Shown: one piece after another, positions 40,596 through 50,044 of the stretch
How the letters are laid out: every line of letters begins with the position of its first letter
Numbering within the stretch: the stretch's first letter is position 1
The notes under the pieces: generated by a model
Seen by the model: only the letters and a program-made list of their open reading frames with translations
The model's database searches: none
What the model was told of the DNA's origin: nothing
Source of the DNA: Rhodospirillales bacterium
GTDB taxonomy: Bacteria; Pseudomonadota; Alphaproteobacteria; Reyranellales; Reyranellaceae
Direction: 5' to 3'
Assembly: GCA_016185145.1 (NCBI GenBank)
Contig: JACPOB010000086.1
Coordinates: forward strand, 1-50,405
DNA length: 50,405 nucleotides
Made by a program: the position numbers and the translations under genes

Positions 40596-41843
40596 TCAGG
40601 CAAGCGGTGCGCCGGCCGGCGAGGGCGCCGTTTCGACGGCGGCGTCGTTGATCGGGAAGTGCAACAGCGCAGCCACGAGACCGGCGACCGCGGTCGCGAT
40701 CCAAAGCGGGCCGTAGGAACCGGTCAGGTCGAAGATGATGCCGCCGACGCCGGCGCCCAGGAACGATCCGACCTGATGGCTGAGGAAGCAGACGCCGAAC
40801 AAAGTGCCGAGATGCCGGGTGCCGAAGATCTTGGCCACCAGCCCGCTGGTCAGCGGCACGGTGCCCAGCCAGGTCAGCCCCATGACGGCGGCGAAGATCA
40901 TCACGGACGTGTCGGTCTTCGGCAGCAGGAAGAACACGGCGATGGCAACGCCCCGGATCAGATAGAGCCATCCCAGGATGTACTGCTGACGCACCTTGCC
41001 GCCCAGCCAGCCACAGGCCCAGGTGCCAGCCATGTTGAACAGGCCGATCGTTGCCAGCGCTGCCGCACCCAGTCCGGCCGGCATGTTGCAGACGACCAGG
41101 TAGCCCGGCAGGTAGGTTGCGATGAAAGCGAGTTGGAAGCCGCAGGTGAAGAAGCCGAGCGTCAGGAGAATGTAGCCGCGATGATGCAATGCCAGGGAGA
41201 GAACGTCGCCGAGCGCGTAAGTGAATTGCGGTTGCGCCGTGGCATCTGCGTCACGCCGGTCGAGGGCGATCCCGAGTGGGGAGACGACAGCCATCAGGAC
41301 GGCAAGACCCAGCAGCGTGACGGAGATGCCGACGCCTTCGTTGGCGAATTGCGTCGCCGGCACCAGGACGAACTGCCCGAACGATCCGCCTGCGCTCGCG
41401 ATACCCATCGCCATGCTGCGGCGCTCGGGCGACGCCACGCGGCCGACCGAGGCCAGCACTACGGCGAAGGTCGTGCAGCTCACGCCGATGCCGACCAGCA
41501 GGCCCATGCCGATCACGAGCAGGAAGCCCGAAGAAGCGACGGCCGACAGAGCAAGGCCGGCCGCGAGGGCCAGGGCGCCGAATGCCACGACCGGCGCCGC
41601 TCCATGGCGGTCGGCGGCCGCGCCGGCAAAGGGCTGGGCAAAGCCCCAGACGAGGTTGTGCAGGGCGATCGCGAGCGCGATCAGGCTGAGCGATATCCCT
41701 CGATCGACGGATATTGGATCGACGAACAATCCGAATGTCTGGCGAATCCCCATCGCCGCACTCAGGATGAGGGCGCCCGCGGCGATCACTATCGTGGTCT
41801 GGCCTCGTGAAAACGCCGAACGCCCATTCTTCGCCGCTGCCAT
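40596..41843 (-). CDS. MFS transporter (OFA/monocarboxylate-type)
   Basis: A 415-residue transporter with 12 hydrophobic segments. Motifs: AMGIRQTFGLFVDPISVDRG in TM1, FAQPFAGAAADRHGAAPVV (MFS loop 2-3 motif), RRSMAMGIASAGGSFGQFVLVP, and a HLGTLFGVCFLSHQVGSFLGAGVGG segment. This set resembles the YbfB/oxalate-formate-type MFS carriers for organic anions. ATG 41843 has GAGGAG upstream. It is followed on the same strand by LysR (68 bp). It is divergent from another MFS gene at 42020. Confidence 0.87.
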   Translation of the reverse strand: MAAAKNGRSAFSRGQTTIVIAAGALILSAAMGIRQTFGLFVDPISVDRGISLSLIALAIALHNLVWGFAQPFAGAAADRHGAAPVVAFGALALAAGLALSAVASSGFLLVIGMGLLVGIGVSCTTFAVVLASVGRVASPERRSMAMGIASAGGSFGQFVLVPATQFANEGVGISVTLLGLAVLMAVVSPLGIALDRRDADATAQPQFTYALGDVLSLALHHRGYILLTLGFFTCGFQLAFIATYLPGYLVVCNMPAGLGAAALATIGLFNMAGTWACGWLGGKVRQQYILGWLYLIRGVAIAVFFLLPKTDTSVMIFAAVMGLTWLGTVPLTSGLVAKIFGTRHLGTLFGVCFLSHQVGSFLGAGVGGIIFDLTGSYGPLWIATAVAGLVAALLHFPINDAAVETAPSPAGAPLA

Positions 41844-42019
41844 GATCCGAAACTCCTCGGCATCACTCTGGCGAGCGGCGCCTCGGGCGGCAAAAGAGAA
41901 GCATTTGATGACAGGTGAACGCTCCTCGTCCGAGACGGTGTTCGCGCCGTGAAACGACGACGATGCCCAGTGGCGATTCTCCGGTAGGATGGCGCCGACA
42001 TGAGAAGACATTCACGGCC

Positions 42020-43255
42020 ATGACGAATCGCTGGTTGCAGCTGTCCATCGGCATCGTCTGCATGGTGATGATCTCCAGCCTGCAGCATGGCTGGACGCTG
42101 TTCGTGAACCCCATCGACGACAAGCACGACTGGGGCCTCGCCGCCATCCAGGTGGCCTTCACCGTCTTCATCCTGAGCGAAACCTGGCTGGTGCCCTTCG
42201 AGGGCTGGTTCGTCGACCGCTTCGGTCCGCGGCCGGTGGCGCTGGTCGGCGGCGCGCTGGTCGCCATCTCCTGGAGCCTGAACTCGGTCGCCGATTCCCT
42301 GGCGTTGCTCTATTTCGGTGCGGCGCTCGGCGGCATCGGCGCCGGCTGCGTCTACGGCACCTGCCTGGGCAACGCCCTGAAATGGTTTCCCGACCGGCGC
42401 GGCCTGGCGACCGGTCTCACGGTGGCGGGTTATGGCATCGGCTCCGCCTTCACGGTCATCCCGCTCAGTCGCACCATCGAGACGAGCGGCTATGAGGCGG
42501 CCTTCCTGTGGTTCGGCCTGGGGCAGGGCATCGTCATCTGCCTGGTCGCGCTGCTGCTGGCGAAACCGCGAACGGGCAGCAAGCTGCCGGCGCCGCACGT
42601 GCCGCAGACGGCGCGCGACTTCGCCCCACGCGAGGTCCTGCGCTCGCCGCTGTTCTGGCTGCTGTTCGTGATGTCCCTGCTGGTCACCGCGGCCGGCCTC
42701 ACCTTCACCGCCCATCTCGCGACCATCGCGCTGGATTTCCAGATCGCCGACGTGCCGGTCAGTCTCCTGGGCGTGACCCTGCCGGCGCTGACCTTCGCGC
42801 TTACGCTCGACCGCATCGCCAACGGCCTGGCGCGGCCGTTGTGCGGCTGGCTGTCGGACTATATCGGTCGCGAGAACACCATGGTCATGGCCTTCACCCT
42901 GGGCGCGGCAAGCATCTACGCCTTCGGCCGTTGGGGCGACGATCCAGTGATGTTCGTGCTGCTGGCGAGCGCCGTGTTCTTCGCCTGGGGCGAGGTCGCG
43001 AGCCTGTTCCCGGCGACCTGCACCGACTATTTCGGCGCGAGCTATGCCACGACCAACGCCGGCATGCTGCATACCGCCAAGGGGGTGGCGGCCATGCTGA
43101 TCCCCTTGTCGGAGCCGATGGTGACGGCCACCGGAAGCTGGCAGGCCGTGTTCGCCATCGCCGTCGGCATGAACGCCGCCGCCGCCTTCCTGGGGCTGGC
43201 CGTGCTGCGTCCGATGCGCTTGGCGCGCCTGAAACCAGTCCCTGTCGCGGAGTAG
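42020..43255 (+). CDS. MFS transporter, oxalate/formate antiporter (OxlT)-like
   Basis: A 411-residue 12-TM carrier. TM1 (LQHGWTLFVNPI), EGWFVDRFGPRPVALVGG (loop 2-3), GALGGIGAG-like GAALGGIGAGCVYGTCLGNALKWFPDRRGLATGLT and RPLCGWLSDYIGRENTM are typical of OxlT-like anion exchangers. It probably imports a small carboxylate in exchange for its product. It is 4 bp from the GMC oxidoreductase start, so the two are co-expressed and the transported compound could relate to that enzyme's substrate. ATG 42020 has only a weak ribosome site (GAGAAG). Confidence 0.87.
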   Translation: MTNRWLQLSIGIVCMVMISSLQHGWTLFVNPIDDKHDWGLAAIQVAFTVFILSETWLVPFEGWFVDRFGPRPVALVGGALVAISWSLNSVADSLALLYFGAALGGIGAGCVYGTCLGNALKWFPDRRGLATGLTVAGYGIGSAFTVIPLSRTIETSGYEAAFLWFGLGQGIVICLVALLLAKPRTGSKLPAPHVPQTARDFAPREVLRSPLFWLLFVMSLLVTAAGLTFTAHLATIALDFQIADVPVSLLGVTLPALTFALTLDRIANGLARPLCGWLSDYIGRENTMVMAFTLGAASIYAFGRWGDDPVMFVLLASAVFFAWGEVASLFPATCTDYFGASYATTNAGMLHTAKGVAAMLIPLSEPMVTATGSWQAVFAIAVGMNAAAAFLGLAVLRPMRLARLKPVPVAE

Positions 43256-43259
43256 CCGA

Positions 43260-44861
43260 GTGGAGATCTACGATTTCATCGTCGTCGGCGCGGGCTCGGC
43301 CGGCGCCGTCGTCGCCAACCAACTCTCGGCCGATCCGCGCAACCGCGTGCTGCTGCTCGAAGCGGGGCCGGCGAGCAATCCCTGGTCGCGCATCCCGATC
43401 GGCTACGCCAAGCTCATCAACAATCCGGCGGCCAACTGGCTCTACAGCGCCGAGCCCGAGGCCAACACCAGCGGCCGGCGCCTGCCGGTGCCGCGCGGAA
43501 AACTGCTCGGCGGCTCGAGCGCCATCAACGGCCAGGCCTTCGTGCGCGGCCAGGCGCAGGACTTCGATTCCTGGGCGCAGATGGGCAATCACGGCTGGAG
43601 CTACAGCGACGTGCTGCCTTTCTTCAAGAAGATGGAGAGCTACGAAGGCGGCGGCGACGACGCCTTCCGTGGCCGCGACGGTCCGCTGCGCGTCACCGAT
43701 CCCGACTGGCGCGACCCGCTGTTCTCGGCCCTGATCGAGGCGGCAGGCCAGGTCGGCATCCGGCACAATCCCGACTACAACGGCGCCGAGCAGGACGGCA
43801 TCGGCATGAGCCAGGCCACCATCGCCTCGCGCCAGCGCATGAGCACGGCGCGCTGCTATCTCGATCCGGCCCGCCGCCGGCCCAATCTGCGCATCGTGAC
43901 CGACGCCCTGACCGAGGGGCTGGTGCTCGACGGCAAGCGCTGCGTCGGTGTCCGGTATTCGATCGCCGGCGCCGCGCGCGAGGCCCGGGCGGCGCGCGAG
44001 GTCGTGATCAGTGCCGGGTCGATCAACTCGCCGCAGCTCCTCGAACTGTCGGGCGTCGGCCAGCCCGATCGCCTGCAGGCGCTCGGCATTGCCGTGTGCC
44101 ATGCGTTGCCGGGCGTGGGCGAGAACCTGCGCGACCACTATGCGCCGCGCACCCGCTGGTCGATCGGCGCCAGGGGCTTCACCTTCAATCATCGCGGACG
44201 CGGGCTCGGCATGGTGTATCAGGCGATGCGCTACGCCGTCTTCGGCGACGGTTTGCTGTCGATGGTCGCCGCGCCGATCCGCGCCTTCGTCCGCTCGCGC
44301 GAAGGGCTCGCGTCGCCGGACCTTCTGCTGGGCTGGGTGCCGATGCTGACCGAGCCTGGACCGAAAGGACCGCGCATCTCACGTCAGTCCGGCATGACGT
44401 GCTACGCTCATCCGATGCGGCCCGAGAGTAGGGGGCACATCCATATCGCTTCGGCCGATCCGAAGAAGCCGCCTGCCATCAATTTCAACTTCCTGTCGTC
44501 GCCCGTCGATGCCGAGCTCACGGTCCGCGCCGTGCGCATCGCCTGCTCGGTCATGCACGCCCCGGCGCTCGCCCACCTGCAGATCAGTGAGATCGCGCCG
44601 GGGCCAGAGCGCAAGACCGACGACGAGATCATCGGCTGGGTCAAGCAGGCCGCCGAGACGACCTATCACCCCGTCGGCACCTGCAAGATGGGCTCGGATG
44701 CCGGGGCCGTCGTCGACGCCCGCCTGCGCGTGCACGGCATCGCGGGGCTTCGCGTCGCCGATGCCTCGATCATGCCGACGCTCACCTCGGGCAACACCAA
44801 CGCGCCCTCGATCATGATCGGCGAGAAGGCGGCGGCGATGGTGCTGGAGGACGCCGCCTGA
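43260..44861 (+). CDS. GMC-family FAD oxidoreductase (choline/alcohol dehydrogenase-like)
   Basis: A 533-residue flavoenzyme with the dinucleotide motif GAGSAGAVVANQLS (10-23), the GMC signature GKLLGGSSAINGQAFVRGQ near 80, and the C-terminal active site: His470 in YHPVGTCKMG and Asn512/Asn514 in TSGNTNAPS. It oxidises a primary or secondary alcohol, passing electrons to O2 or a membrane acceptor; the substrate is unknown. The start is GTG 43260. The gene overlaps the next by 1 nt (TGATG), so the order MFS, GMC, DHA2-type MFS is an operon. Confidence 0.9.
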   Translation: MEIYDFIVVGAGSAGAVVANQLSADPRNRVLLLEAGPASNPWSRIPIGYAKLINNPAANWLYSAEPEANTSGRRLPVPRGKLLGGSSAINGQAFVRGQAQDFDSWAQMGNHGWSYSDVLPFFKKMESYEGGGDDAFRGRDGPLRVTDPDWRDPLFSALIEAAGQVGIRHNPDYNGAEQDGIGMSQATIASRQRMSTARCYLDPARRRPNLRIVTDALTEGLVLDGKRCVGVRYSIAGAAREARAAREVVISAGSINSPQLLELSGVGQPDRLQALGIAVCHALPGVGENLRDHYAPRTRWSIGARGFTFNHRGRGLGMVYQAMRYAVFGDGLLSMVAAPIRAFVRSREGLASPDLLLGWVPMLTEPGPKGPRISRQSGMTCYAHPMRPESRGHIHIASADPKKPPAINFNFLSSPVDAELTVRAVRIACSVMHAPALAHLQISEIAPGPERKTDDEIIGWVKQAAETTYHPVGTCKMGSDAGAVVDARLRVHGIAGLRVADASIMPTLTSGNTNAPSIMIGEKAAAMVLEDAA

Positions 44862-46384
44862 TGGCGAACGAGGAACCCGGGCCGGCCTCGGTCGCGGCCC
44901 TGCGCAATGCCGTGCTCCGCGGCCACGAGCCGCCGCCATTGCCGGCGGTCGCCAAGCTCCCCTGGTATCCCTGGGCCGTCGTCGGCACGGTATGCATCGG
45001 CGCCTTCATGGGCCAGGTCGACGCCAGCCTGACGCAGATGCTGTTGCCCCGGCTCGAGCACGACTTTCACGCCCCGCTCAGCACCGTGAGCTGGGTGGCG
45101 GTTGCCTACATCCTCACCATGGCGTCGTTCATGCCGATCTTCGGCCGGCTGGCCGACATGGTCGGCCGCAAGCTGCTCTACACCAGCGCCTTTCTGATCT
45201 TCGTCATCGGCTCCGGCCTGTGCGGCTTCGCGCCGGACCTGCCGACGCTGATCGTCTTCCGCATCGTGCAGGGAATCGGCGCCGCGCTGCTCACCGCCAA
45301 CAGCATCGCCGTCATCGTCCTGGCCGTGGGTCCCGAGCATCGTGGCCGCGCGCTCGGCCTGCAGTCGGCGGCCCAGGCGATCGGGTTGGGCGTGGGGCCG
45401 GCGGTTGGCGGCCTGGTACTCGACACGCTGGGCTGGAACTGGGCGTTCTGGATCAACGTGCCGTTCGGACTGCTGGGCCTGCTGCTCGGCTGGTTCGTCC
45501 TGCCGCAGACCCGGCATCTGCAAGGCGGCGGCCGGTTCGACTGGCATGGCGCGTTCCTGATCGCGCCCGCGCTCACCGCTGTCGTCGCGCTCCTGAACGA
45601 AGGCCATACCTGGGGCGTGGGGTCGCCCGCCTTCATCTCGTGCGTCGTGGCGGCGATCGTCCTTCTGGTGCTGTTCGTGCGCGCCGAGCGACGCGCCGAA
45701 ACGCCACTGATCGACTTCACCCTGCTGCGCCAGCAGGCTTTCCTGACCGGCAACCTCGCGAACTTCCTGTCCTACGCCACGCTGTTCGGCGTGTTCTTCC
45801 TCATTCCCTTCGTGCTGGTGCGCATCTATCAGGATTCCGAGCTCGTTGCCGGCCTCCGCTTGTCGATCGTGCCGGTGATGCTGGGTCTGCTGGCGCCGGT
45901 CGGCGGCGGGCTCTACGACCGCTTCGGGGCGCGCGTGGCGACGGCGTCAGGCATGGCGCTCTGCGTCGCAGGCCTCGCGGTTCTCTACCTCTTCCTCGAC
46001 GGCAATGCCGCGAACATGCCGCTGGTCATGCTGGCGCTGGCGATCTTCGGCATAGGGCAGGGGCTTTTCATCTCGCCCAACAGCAGCGCCATCATGGCGA
46101 CGGCGCCCGAGGAGCTGACCGGCGAGGCCGGCAGCCTGTTGAACGTGGTGCGCTACCTCGGCATCAGCACCGGCATCGTCGGCGCCTCCACCGTGCTGGC
46201 GCTCGGCCTCGCCGCCGCGCCCGGATCCAACGGCATCACGGTCGATGCCTCGGCCGAGATGCTCGTGTTCGCCAGCCGTCTCGTGATCCTGATGCTCGGT
46301 GTCCTCGGCATCCTTGCCGGCGCGCTTTCGCTGATGCGGACGGTGCCGCGCAAGGCGCGCGGCGAGCATGCGGTCGAGCTGTAG
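44861..46384 (+). CDS. MFS drug:H+ antiporter-2 (EmrB/QacA-like), 14 TM
   Basis: A 507-residue exporter with a 37-residue cytoplasmic N-terminus then 14 predicted segments. Signatures: AFMGQVDASLTQMLLPRL (TM1 motif of DHA2), SMxxFGRLADMVGRKLLYTSAF region, and SAAQAIGLGVGPAVGGLVLDTLGWNWAFWINVPFG (motif C plus WRWIFYINVP-like). It probably exports amphiphilic or toxic compounds, possibly intermediates of the upstream oxidoreductase. The start is fixed by TGATG at 44859. It converges on the Ldh gene with 3 bp between stops. Confidence 0.9.
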   Translation: MANEEPGPASVAALRNAVLRGHEPPPLPAVAKLPWYPWAVVGTVCIGAFMGQVDASLTQMLLPRLEHDFHAPLSTVSWVAVAYILTMASFMPIFGRLADMVGRKLLYTSAFLIFVIGSGLCGFAPDLPTLIVFRIVQGIGAALLTANSIAVIVLAVGPEHRGRALGLQSAAQAIGLGVGPAVGGLVLDTLGWNWAFWINVPFGLLGLLLGWFVLPQTRHLQGGGRFDWHGAFLIAPALTAVVALLNEGHTWGVGSPAFISCVVAAIVLLVLFVRAERRAETPLIDFTLLRQQAFLTGNLANFLSYATLFGVFFLIPFVLVRIYQDSELVAGLRLSIVPVMLGLLAPVGGGLYDRFGARVATASGMALCVAGLAVLYLFLDGNAANMPLVMLALAIFGIGQGLFISPNSSAIMATAPEELTGEAGSLLNVVRYLGISTGIVGASTVLALGLAAAPGSNGITVDASAEMLVFASRLVILMLGVLGILAGALSLMRTVPRKARGEHAVEL

Positions 46385-46387
46385 GCC

Positions 46388-47452
46388 TCAGTTCGTGAGG
46401 ATCCAGGGCGCGCCCGAGGCGAGCGCGACATCGCGCACCTTGGCGAGCAGGCCGGGGCCGACGGGAATGCCGGTCTTGAGGCGCTGGGCGGCCGTGCGCC
46501 GCTCGGGGTCGCCCGCCACCATCACGGCGCGATCGGGATCGGCCGGCTTGGTGGCGCGCAGCGTGTCGCAGAAGGCGGCGACGTCGTCGCGGAACTCCTT
46601 CGGGTCGCGGAAGATGCCGGGATCGAGCGCCAGCATGAAGTGGCCGATGTCCTGCGTGCCCGGCTTCTTGGTGTGCATGGGGTCGGTGATCATGGTGGCG
46701 CCGCTCAGCGCCGACGACAGGATGTTCACCATCGACGACAGGCCGTAGCCCTTGTGGCTGCTGCCTTCAGGCGTTCCTCCAAGCGGCGTCATGAAGCCGC
46801 CCTTGCTCACCTCGCGCGGGTCGGTGCTGGGCTTGCCTTCGGCAGTGACCAGCCAGCCGAGCGGCGTCGGCAGGTTCTCGTTGGCCTTGTTGCGGATCTT
46901 TCCCGCGGCGACGGTGGTGGTCGCCATGTCGAGCAGGAACGGCTCGCCCGGCCGGCCCGGCGCGCCGAAAGCGATCGGGTCGGTGCCGAGCCGCGCCTGG
47001 GCGCCGAATGTCGGTGCGACCTGGATGCCGCTCGCAGACGTCGCGACCATCCCGATCAGGCCGGCCTCGACCGCCATCAGCGCATAGAAGCCGCAGGCGC
47101 CGAAGTGCGCCGAGTTGCGCACCACGGTGACGCCGATGCCCGAGGTCTTGGCCTTGGTGATCGCGAGATCCATGGCGCGCCGGGCGTTGGCGTGACCCAG
47201 TCCGCCCTGGCCGTCGACCAGCGCCGAGACCGGCGTTTCCCGCGAAACGACGGGTTCGGCCTTCATGTCGATCTTTCCGCCGCGCCGGCGCTCGTCATAG
47301 ACCGGCACCATCGAGATGCCGTGCGTGTCGATGCCGTGCAGGTCGGCCCAGCTCATGATTTCGGCGGTGCTGGCGGCGGCGGGAGCCGCCATGCCCCAGG
47401 CGCTGAGGATCAGTTCGAGCTGGCGGCGGTGCGTTTCGTACGAAGCGGGCAT
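46388..47452 (-). CDS. Ldh family NAD(P)H-dependent oxidoreductase (malate/L-lactate dehydrogenase, COG2055)
   Basis: A 354-residue protein of the Ldh_2/YbiC/YlbC family, structurally unlike classical LDH. Motifs: ADLHGIDTHGISMVPVY (catalytic His region), VDGQGGLGHANARRAMDLAI, TVVRNSAHFGACGFYALMA, LGTDPIAFGAPG, LDMATTTVAAGKI, GYGLSSMVNILSSALSGA. It reduces 2-oxo acids to 2-hydroxy acids or oxidises ureidoglycolate or sulfolactate in different relatives. ATG 47452 follows GGAAGA; the frame upstream to 47581 lacks family sequence. It is divergent from the HD-domain gene (79 bp). Confidence 0.9.
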   Translation of the reverse strand: MPASYETHRRQLELILSAWGMAAPAAASTAEIMSWADLHGIDTHGISMVPVYDERRRGGKIDMKAEPVVSRETPVSALVDGQGGLGHANARRAMDLAITKAKTSGIGVTVVRNSAHFGACGFYALMAVEAGLIGMVATSASGIQVAPTFGAQARLGTDPIAFGAPGRPGEPFLLDMATTTVAAGKIRNKANENLPTPLGWLVTAEGKPSTDPREVSKGGFMTPLGGTPEGSSHKGYGLSSMVNILSSALSGATMITDPMHTKKPGTQDIGHFMLALDPGIFRDPKEFRDDVAAFCDTLRATKPADPDRAVMVAGDPERRTAAQRLKTGIPVGPGLLAKVRDVALASGAPWILTN

Positions 47453-47531
47453 GCGATCTTCCACGAGCTGGACGTCAGGACGGGCACCGTAGCACGTGCT
47501 AGGTTTGTCAAAACACCGGAGGAGACGTGCC

Positions 47532-48293
47532 GTGGATGCAACAATGACCCTGTCGCAGCGCGCAGACGACCTGGAAGCCAAGATGGCGCAGGAGCTCGAC
47601 TACATCGTCGTCAAGTCGCGCCTGCACATGATGGCCGAAGGTGACCTGAACCCGCCGCCCAACGCCGGCGCCATGATCAAGGCCAATCCCAAGCTGCGCG
47701 TGCTGATGGGCGACGATCCGCGCCTGCCCAAGATGCCGGAGAAGCCGACCCTGATCGACTTCTTCAAGTACCGCTTCGGCCCGTCGATGCACCTGCTCCA
47801 GAGCGCCCGGCATGCCGTGAAGGGCGGCCTGCCGGAGAAGATGGTGCTGGCCTGCCTGCTGCACGACATCGCCGGCACGGGTTTCATCCGCGGCGATCAC
47901 GGCTACTGGGGCGCCCAGCTCGTCGAGCCCTATGTCGACGAAGAGGTGACCTGGGCGATCCGCGCCCACCAGGTGCTGCGCTTCTATGCCGACGAATCGG
48001 TCGGCTACGAATATCCCCAGTCGTACGTGACGCTGTTCGGCGCCGACTATCGCGTCGATCCGTACATCGAGGAAGACTACCAGCGCATGCGGAACCACAA
48101 GTGGTACATGTCGGGCCGCATGATCACCGTGCACGACATCTACTCGTTCGACCCCAACGTGCATGTCGAGCTGGAGGAGTTCACCGACATCATCGGCCGC
48201 AACTTCCGCCAGCCCGAGCAGGGGCTGGGCTTCGACAACAGCCCGGTCGCGCACATATGGCGGTCGATGATCCGGCCGGCGAAGTATCTTTAG
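47532..48293 (+). CDS. HD-domain protein
   Basis: A 253-residue protein with an HD-type metal-binding helical core: PSMHLLQSARHAVKGGLPEKMVLACLLHDIAG (His, then HD) and a later WAIRAHQVLRFYADE. A likely metal-dependent phosphohydrolase, with no nucleotide specificity recognisable; length and spacing are like the inositol-oxygenase-like and HD-superfamily hypothetical proteins of alphaproteobacteria. GGAGGAG at 47518-47524 is 7 nt before GTG 47532, preferred over ATG 47544 (same frame). It lies convergent with the nitrile hydratase operon, separated by a half palindrome. Confidence 0.75.
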   Translation: MDATMTLSQRADDLEAKMAQELDYIVVKSRLHMMAEGDLNPPPNAGAMIKANPKLRVLMGDDPRLPKMPEKPTLIDFFKYRFGPSMHLLQSARHAVKGGLPEKMVLACLLHDIAGTGFIRGDHGYWGAQLVEPYVDEEVTWAIRAHQVLRFYADESVGYEYPQSYVTLFGADYRVDPYIEEDYQRMRNHKWYMSGRMITVHDIYSFDPNVHVELEEFTDIIGRNFRQPEQGLGFDNSPVAHIWRSMIRPAKYL

Positions 48294-48296
48294 TGT

Positions 48297-48315
48297 CTTC
48301 CGGACCGCGAGCTTG
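48297..48315. repeat. Half copy of palindromic repeat family A (copy 5)
   Basis: CTTCCGGACCGCGAGCTT matches the left arm of copy 3 up to the start of the TCC loop and then the sequence diverges. It starts 4 bp after the HD-protein stop. Only one arm remains, so it cannot form the full structure. Confidence 0.75.
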
Positions 48316-48320
48316 AACTC

Positions 48321-48692
48321 TTAAGCCGACCGGAAATCCTCCGGCCTGAGCTCGATCGGGTCGCCGTGCCGGGTGCGGTCGGCGGCGTGGTCCCAGGCGT
48401 CGTGGTAGCGCGCCAGCAGGCTCGCGTCGGCGATGCCTTTTTCGGTGACCAGCCGTTCGAGGGCGTTGAGCCAGTGGGAGTAGTAGGTCGCGCCGGTGTC
48501 CGGATCGCCGGCCGCCTGTGCCCGTTTGATCTCGTCGGCGAGCGTGGCCGCCCATTCCGGCCAGGTGAACAGGCCGCGCTTGTGCAGAGCCACGGCCATG
48601 GCGAAGGCCTGCGCCTCCCACGGCTCGCGGAACACCGGGCCTTCGGCGTCGCTGGGAATGCCGGCGATCGGGAGGGTCGGATGGTCCGTCAT
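48321..48692 (-). CDS. Nitrile hydratase accessory/activator protein (P14K-like)
   Basis: A 123-residue protein with the FREPWEAQAFAMAVALHKRGLFTWPEWAATLADEI and YYSHWLNALERLVTEKGI segments of nitrile hydratase activators, which are related to the beta subunit N-terminus. In cobalt nitrile hydratases this protein delivers cobalt to the alpha subunit by subunit swapping. The alpha-beta-activator order is the usual one for the cobalt class. ATG 48692 overlaps the beta stop by 4 nt (ATGA), so translation is coupled. It ends 5 bp from the half palindrome. Confidence 0.92.
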   Translation of the reverse strand: MTDHPTLPIAGIPSDAEGPVFREPWEAQAFAMAVALHKRGLFTWPEWAATLADEIKRAQAAGDPDTGATYYSHWLNALERLVTEKGIADASLLARYHDAWDHAADRTRHGDPIELRPEDFRSA

Positions 48693-49345
48693 GCCGGCTC
48701 GAGATAGGGCTCGAAGGCGTCGATCGAGATGGTGAGAGTCGGATCGGTGTCCGGCCCCCAGATCTCGCGCCCGTCGAACACGACGGTATAGAGCCACTGC
48801 GGATCGTCGCCGCGCCCGCTGGCGACGGAATCCGGATAGGCATGGCAGCCGTGGATCAATTCGACCGTGCCCACCTTGTCGCGCGCATAGCGCGGCAGGC
48901 GGGTATGCGTCAGTGGATTGATGTTCACGGTGCGCACGCGGTCGCCCGGCTTGAAGCGGGCAGGGCCCTGCTGCTGCCGGAAGAACGACATGCGCGTCAT
49001 GCCGCCGTCCACCACTTCCTTGGTGAGCCTGCGCGCCAGCTTCTTGCCCGCGCGCAGGGAACGGCCGGCCTTGAATTCGTCCTCGCCCACCAGGCCGCGC
49101 TCCAGCAGGTTCTTCTCCATGCCGAGCGCCCAGCGCCAGTAATAGGAGGCTGCGAGGTAGGTACGCGGCGGCAGGGTTTCCTGGGCATAGCGACCATCGT
49201 CGATGTGCCACGCGCCGGCGTAGCCCATCGACCGCTGCATGGCCATCACGCGGCCCTCCCACTTCTCGTGGAACGGCGGCTCGTCCTTTTCGGCTTCGAC
49301 CTTGCCGAAGCCGTCCATGCCGCCCATGTCGTGCACGCCGTTCAT
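48689..49345 (-). CDS. nthB: Nitrile hydratase beta subunit
   Basis: A 218-residue beta subunit starting [16 protein letters not shown], the conserved NHase-beta N-terminus. [12 protein letters not shown] and [22 protein letters not shown] follow, then [32 protein letters not shown] (SH3-like barrel). The beta Arg residues that hydrogen-bond to the oxidised cysteines of alpha are expected in the RTYL and RYARDK regions. The gene overlaps both neighbours by ATGA. The heterodimer hydrates nitriles to amides; no amidase is in the window to take the amide on to the acid. Confidence 0.95.
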   Translation of the reverse strand: MNGVHDMGGMDGFGKVEAEKDEPPFHEKWEGRVMAMQRSMGYAGAWHIDDGRYAQETLPPRTYLAASYYWRWALGMEKNLLERGLVGEDEFKAGRSLRAGKKLARRLTKEVVDGGMTRMSFFRQQQGPARFKPGDRVRTVNINPLTHTRLPRYARDKVGTVELIHGCHAYPDSVASGRGDDPQWLYTVVFDGREIWGPDTDPTLTISIDAFEPYLEPA

Positions 49346-49974
49346 TTGGCGACCTCCGCCGGCGTCAGCGCGAGCCCGGTGCCGATCATCGAATCGCGGG
49401 TGACGAGATCGACCAGCCGCTCCTCGCTCCAGCCCTCGGTGCCGACAGGTCGCATCGGCAGCACCAGGAAGCGCGTCTCGGCGGTCGAATCCCAGACGCG
49501 GACCTCGGTTTCCTTGGCCAGCTTGACGCCGAAGTCGGCCAGCACGCCGCGCGGATCCTTGACTGCGCGCGAGCGGTAGGGCGCCGACTTGTACCAGACC
49601 GGCGGCAGGCCGAGCATTTCCCACGGATAGCAGGAGCACAGCGTGCAGACGATCATGTTGTGGCGCTGTGGCGTGTTCTCGACGGCAACGAGGTGATCGC
49701 CGACCGGGCTGACATGGCCCAGCGTGCCGACGGCGGCGGTGGCGTCCTTCAGCAGCGCCTGCTTGAAGGCGGGATCGGCCCAGGCCTTGGCGACGACGCG
49801 GGCGCCGTTGTGCGGCCCGACCTTGGTCTCGTAGGTCTCGACGATGGCGTCGAGCGCCGCGGGGTCGATGTAGCCCTTCTCGGTCAGGATGGTTTCCAGC
49901 GCGCGCACGCGCAGCTGGGTCTCGGACAGCTCCGAGCCATGCTCGTGGGAGTGATCGTGGTCGTGGTCAGCCAT
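49342..49974 (-). CDS. nthA: Nitrile hydratase alpha subunit, cobalt type
   Basis: A 210-residue catalytic subunit. The metal-binding claw is C110-T-L-C113-S-C115 in [10 protein letters not shown]; threonine after the first Cys marks the non-corrin cobalt class (iron enzymes have serine). Cys113 and Cys115 are the ones oxidised to sulfinic and sulfenic acids in studied enzymes. [17 protein letters not shown] is also typical. The N-terminus carries an unusual His/Asp tail, [10 protein letters not shown] at residues 3-12, which could bind metal. ATG 49974 follows GGAG. First gene of the three-gene operon; no cobalt transporter or riboswitch is visible upstream. Confidence 0.95.
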   Translation of the reverse strand: MADHDHDHSHEHGSELSETQLRVRALETILTEKGYIDPAALDAIVETYETKVGPHNGARVVAKAWADPAFKQALLKDATAAVGTLGHVSPVGDHLVAVENTPQRHNMIVCTLCSCYPWEMLGLPPVWYKSAPYRSRAVKDPRGVLADFGVKLAKETEVRVWDSTAETRFLVLPMRPVGTEGWSEERLVDLVTRDSMIGTGLALTPAEVAK

Positions 49975-50044
49975 GCAAAAGAACTCCGGTAAACCGCCCA
50001 TAATCGTAGCCTAGTACCGACTATCACTGAAGGGTGAGTCGTAG

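Noticed and set aside
49975..50044. Cobalamin or cobalt riboswitch upstream of nitrile hydratase
   Set aside because: Only about 70 bp lie between the start codon and repeat D, with no recognisable conserved core.
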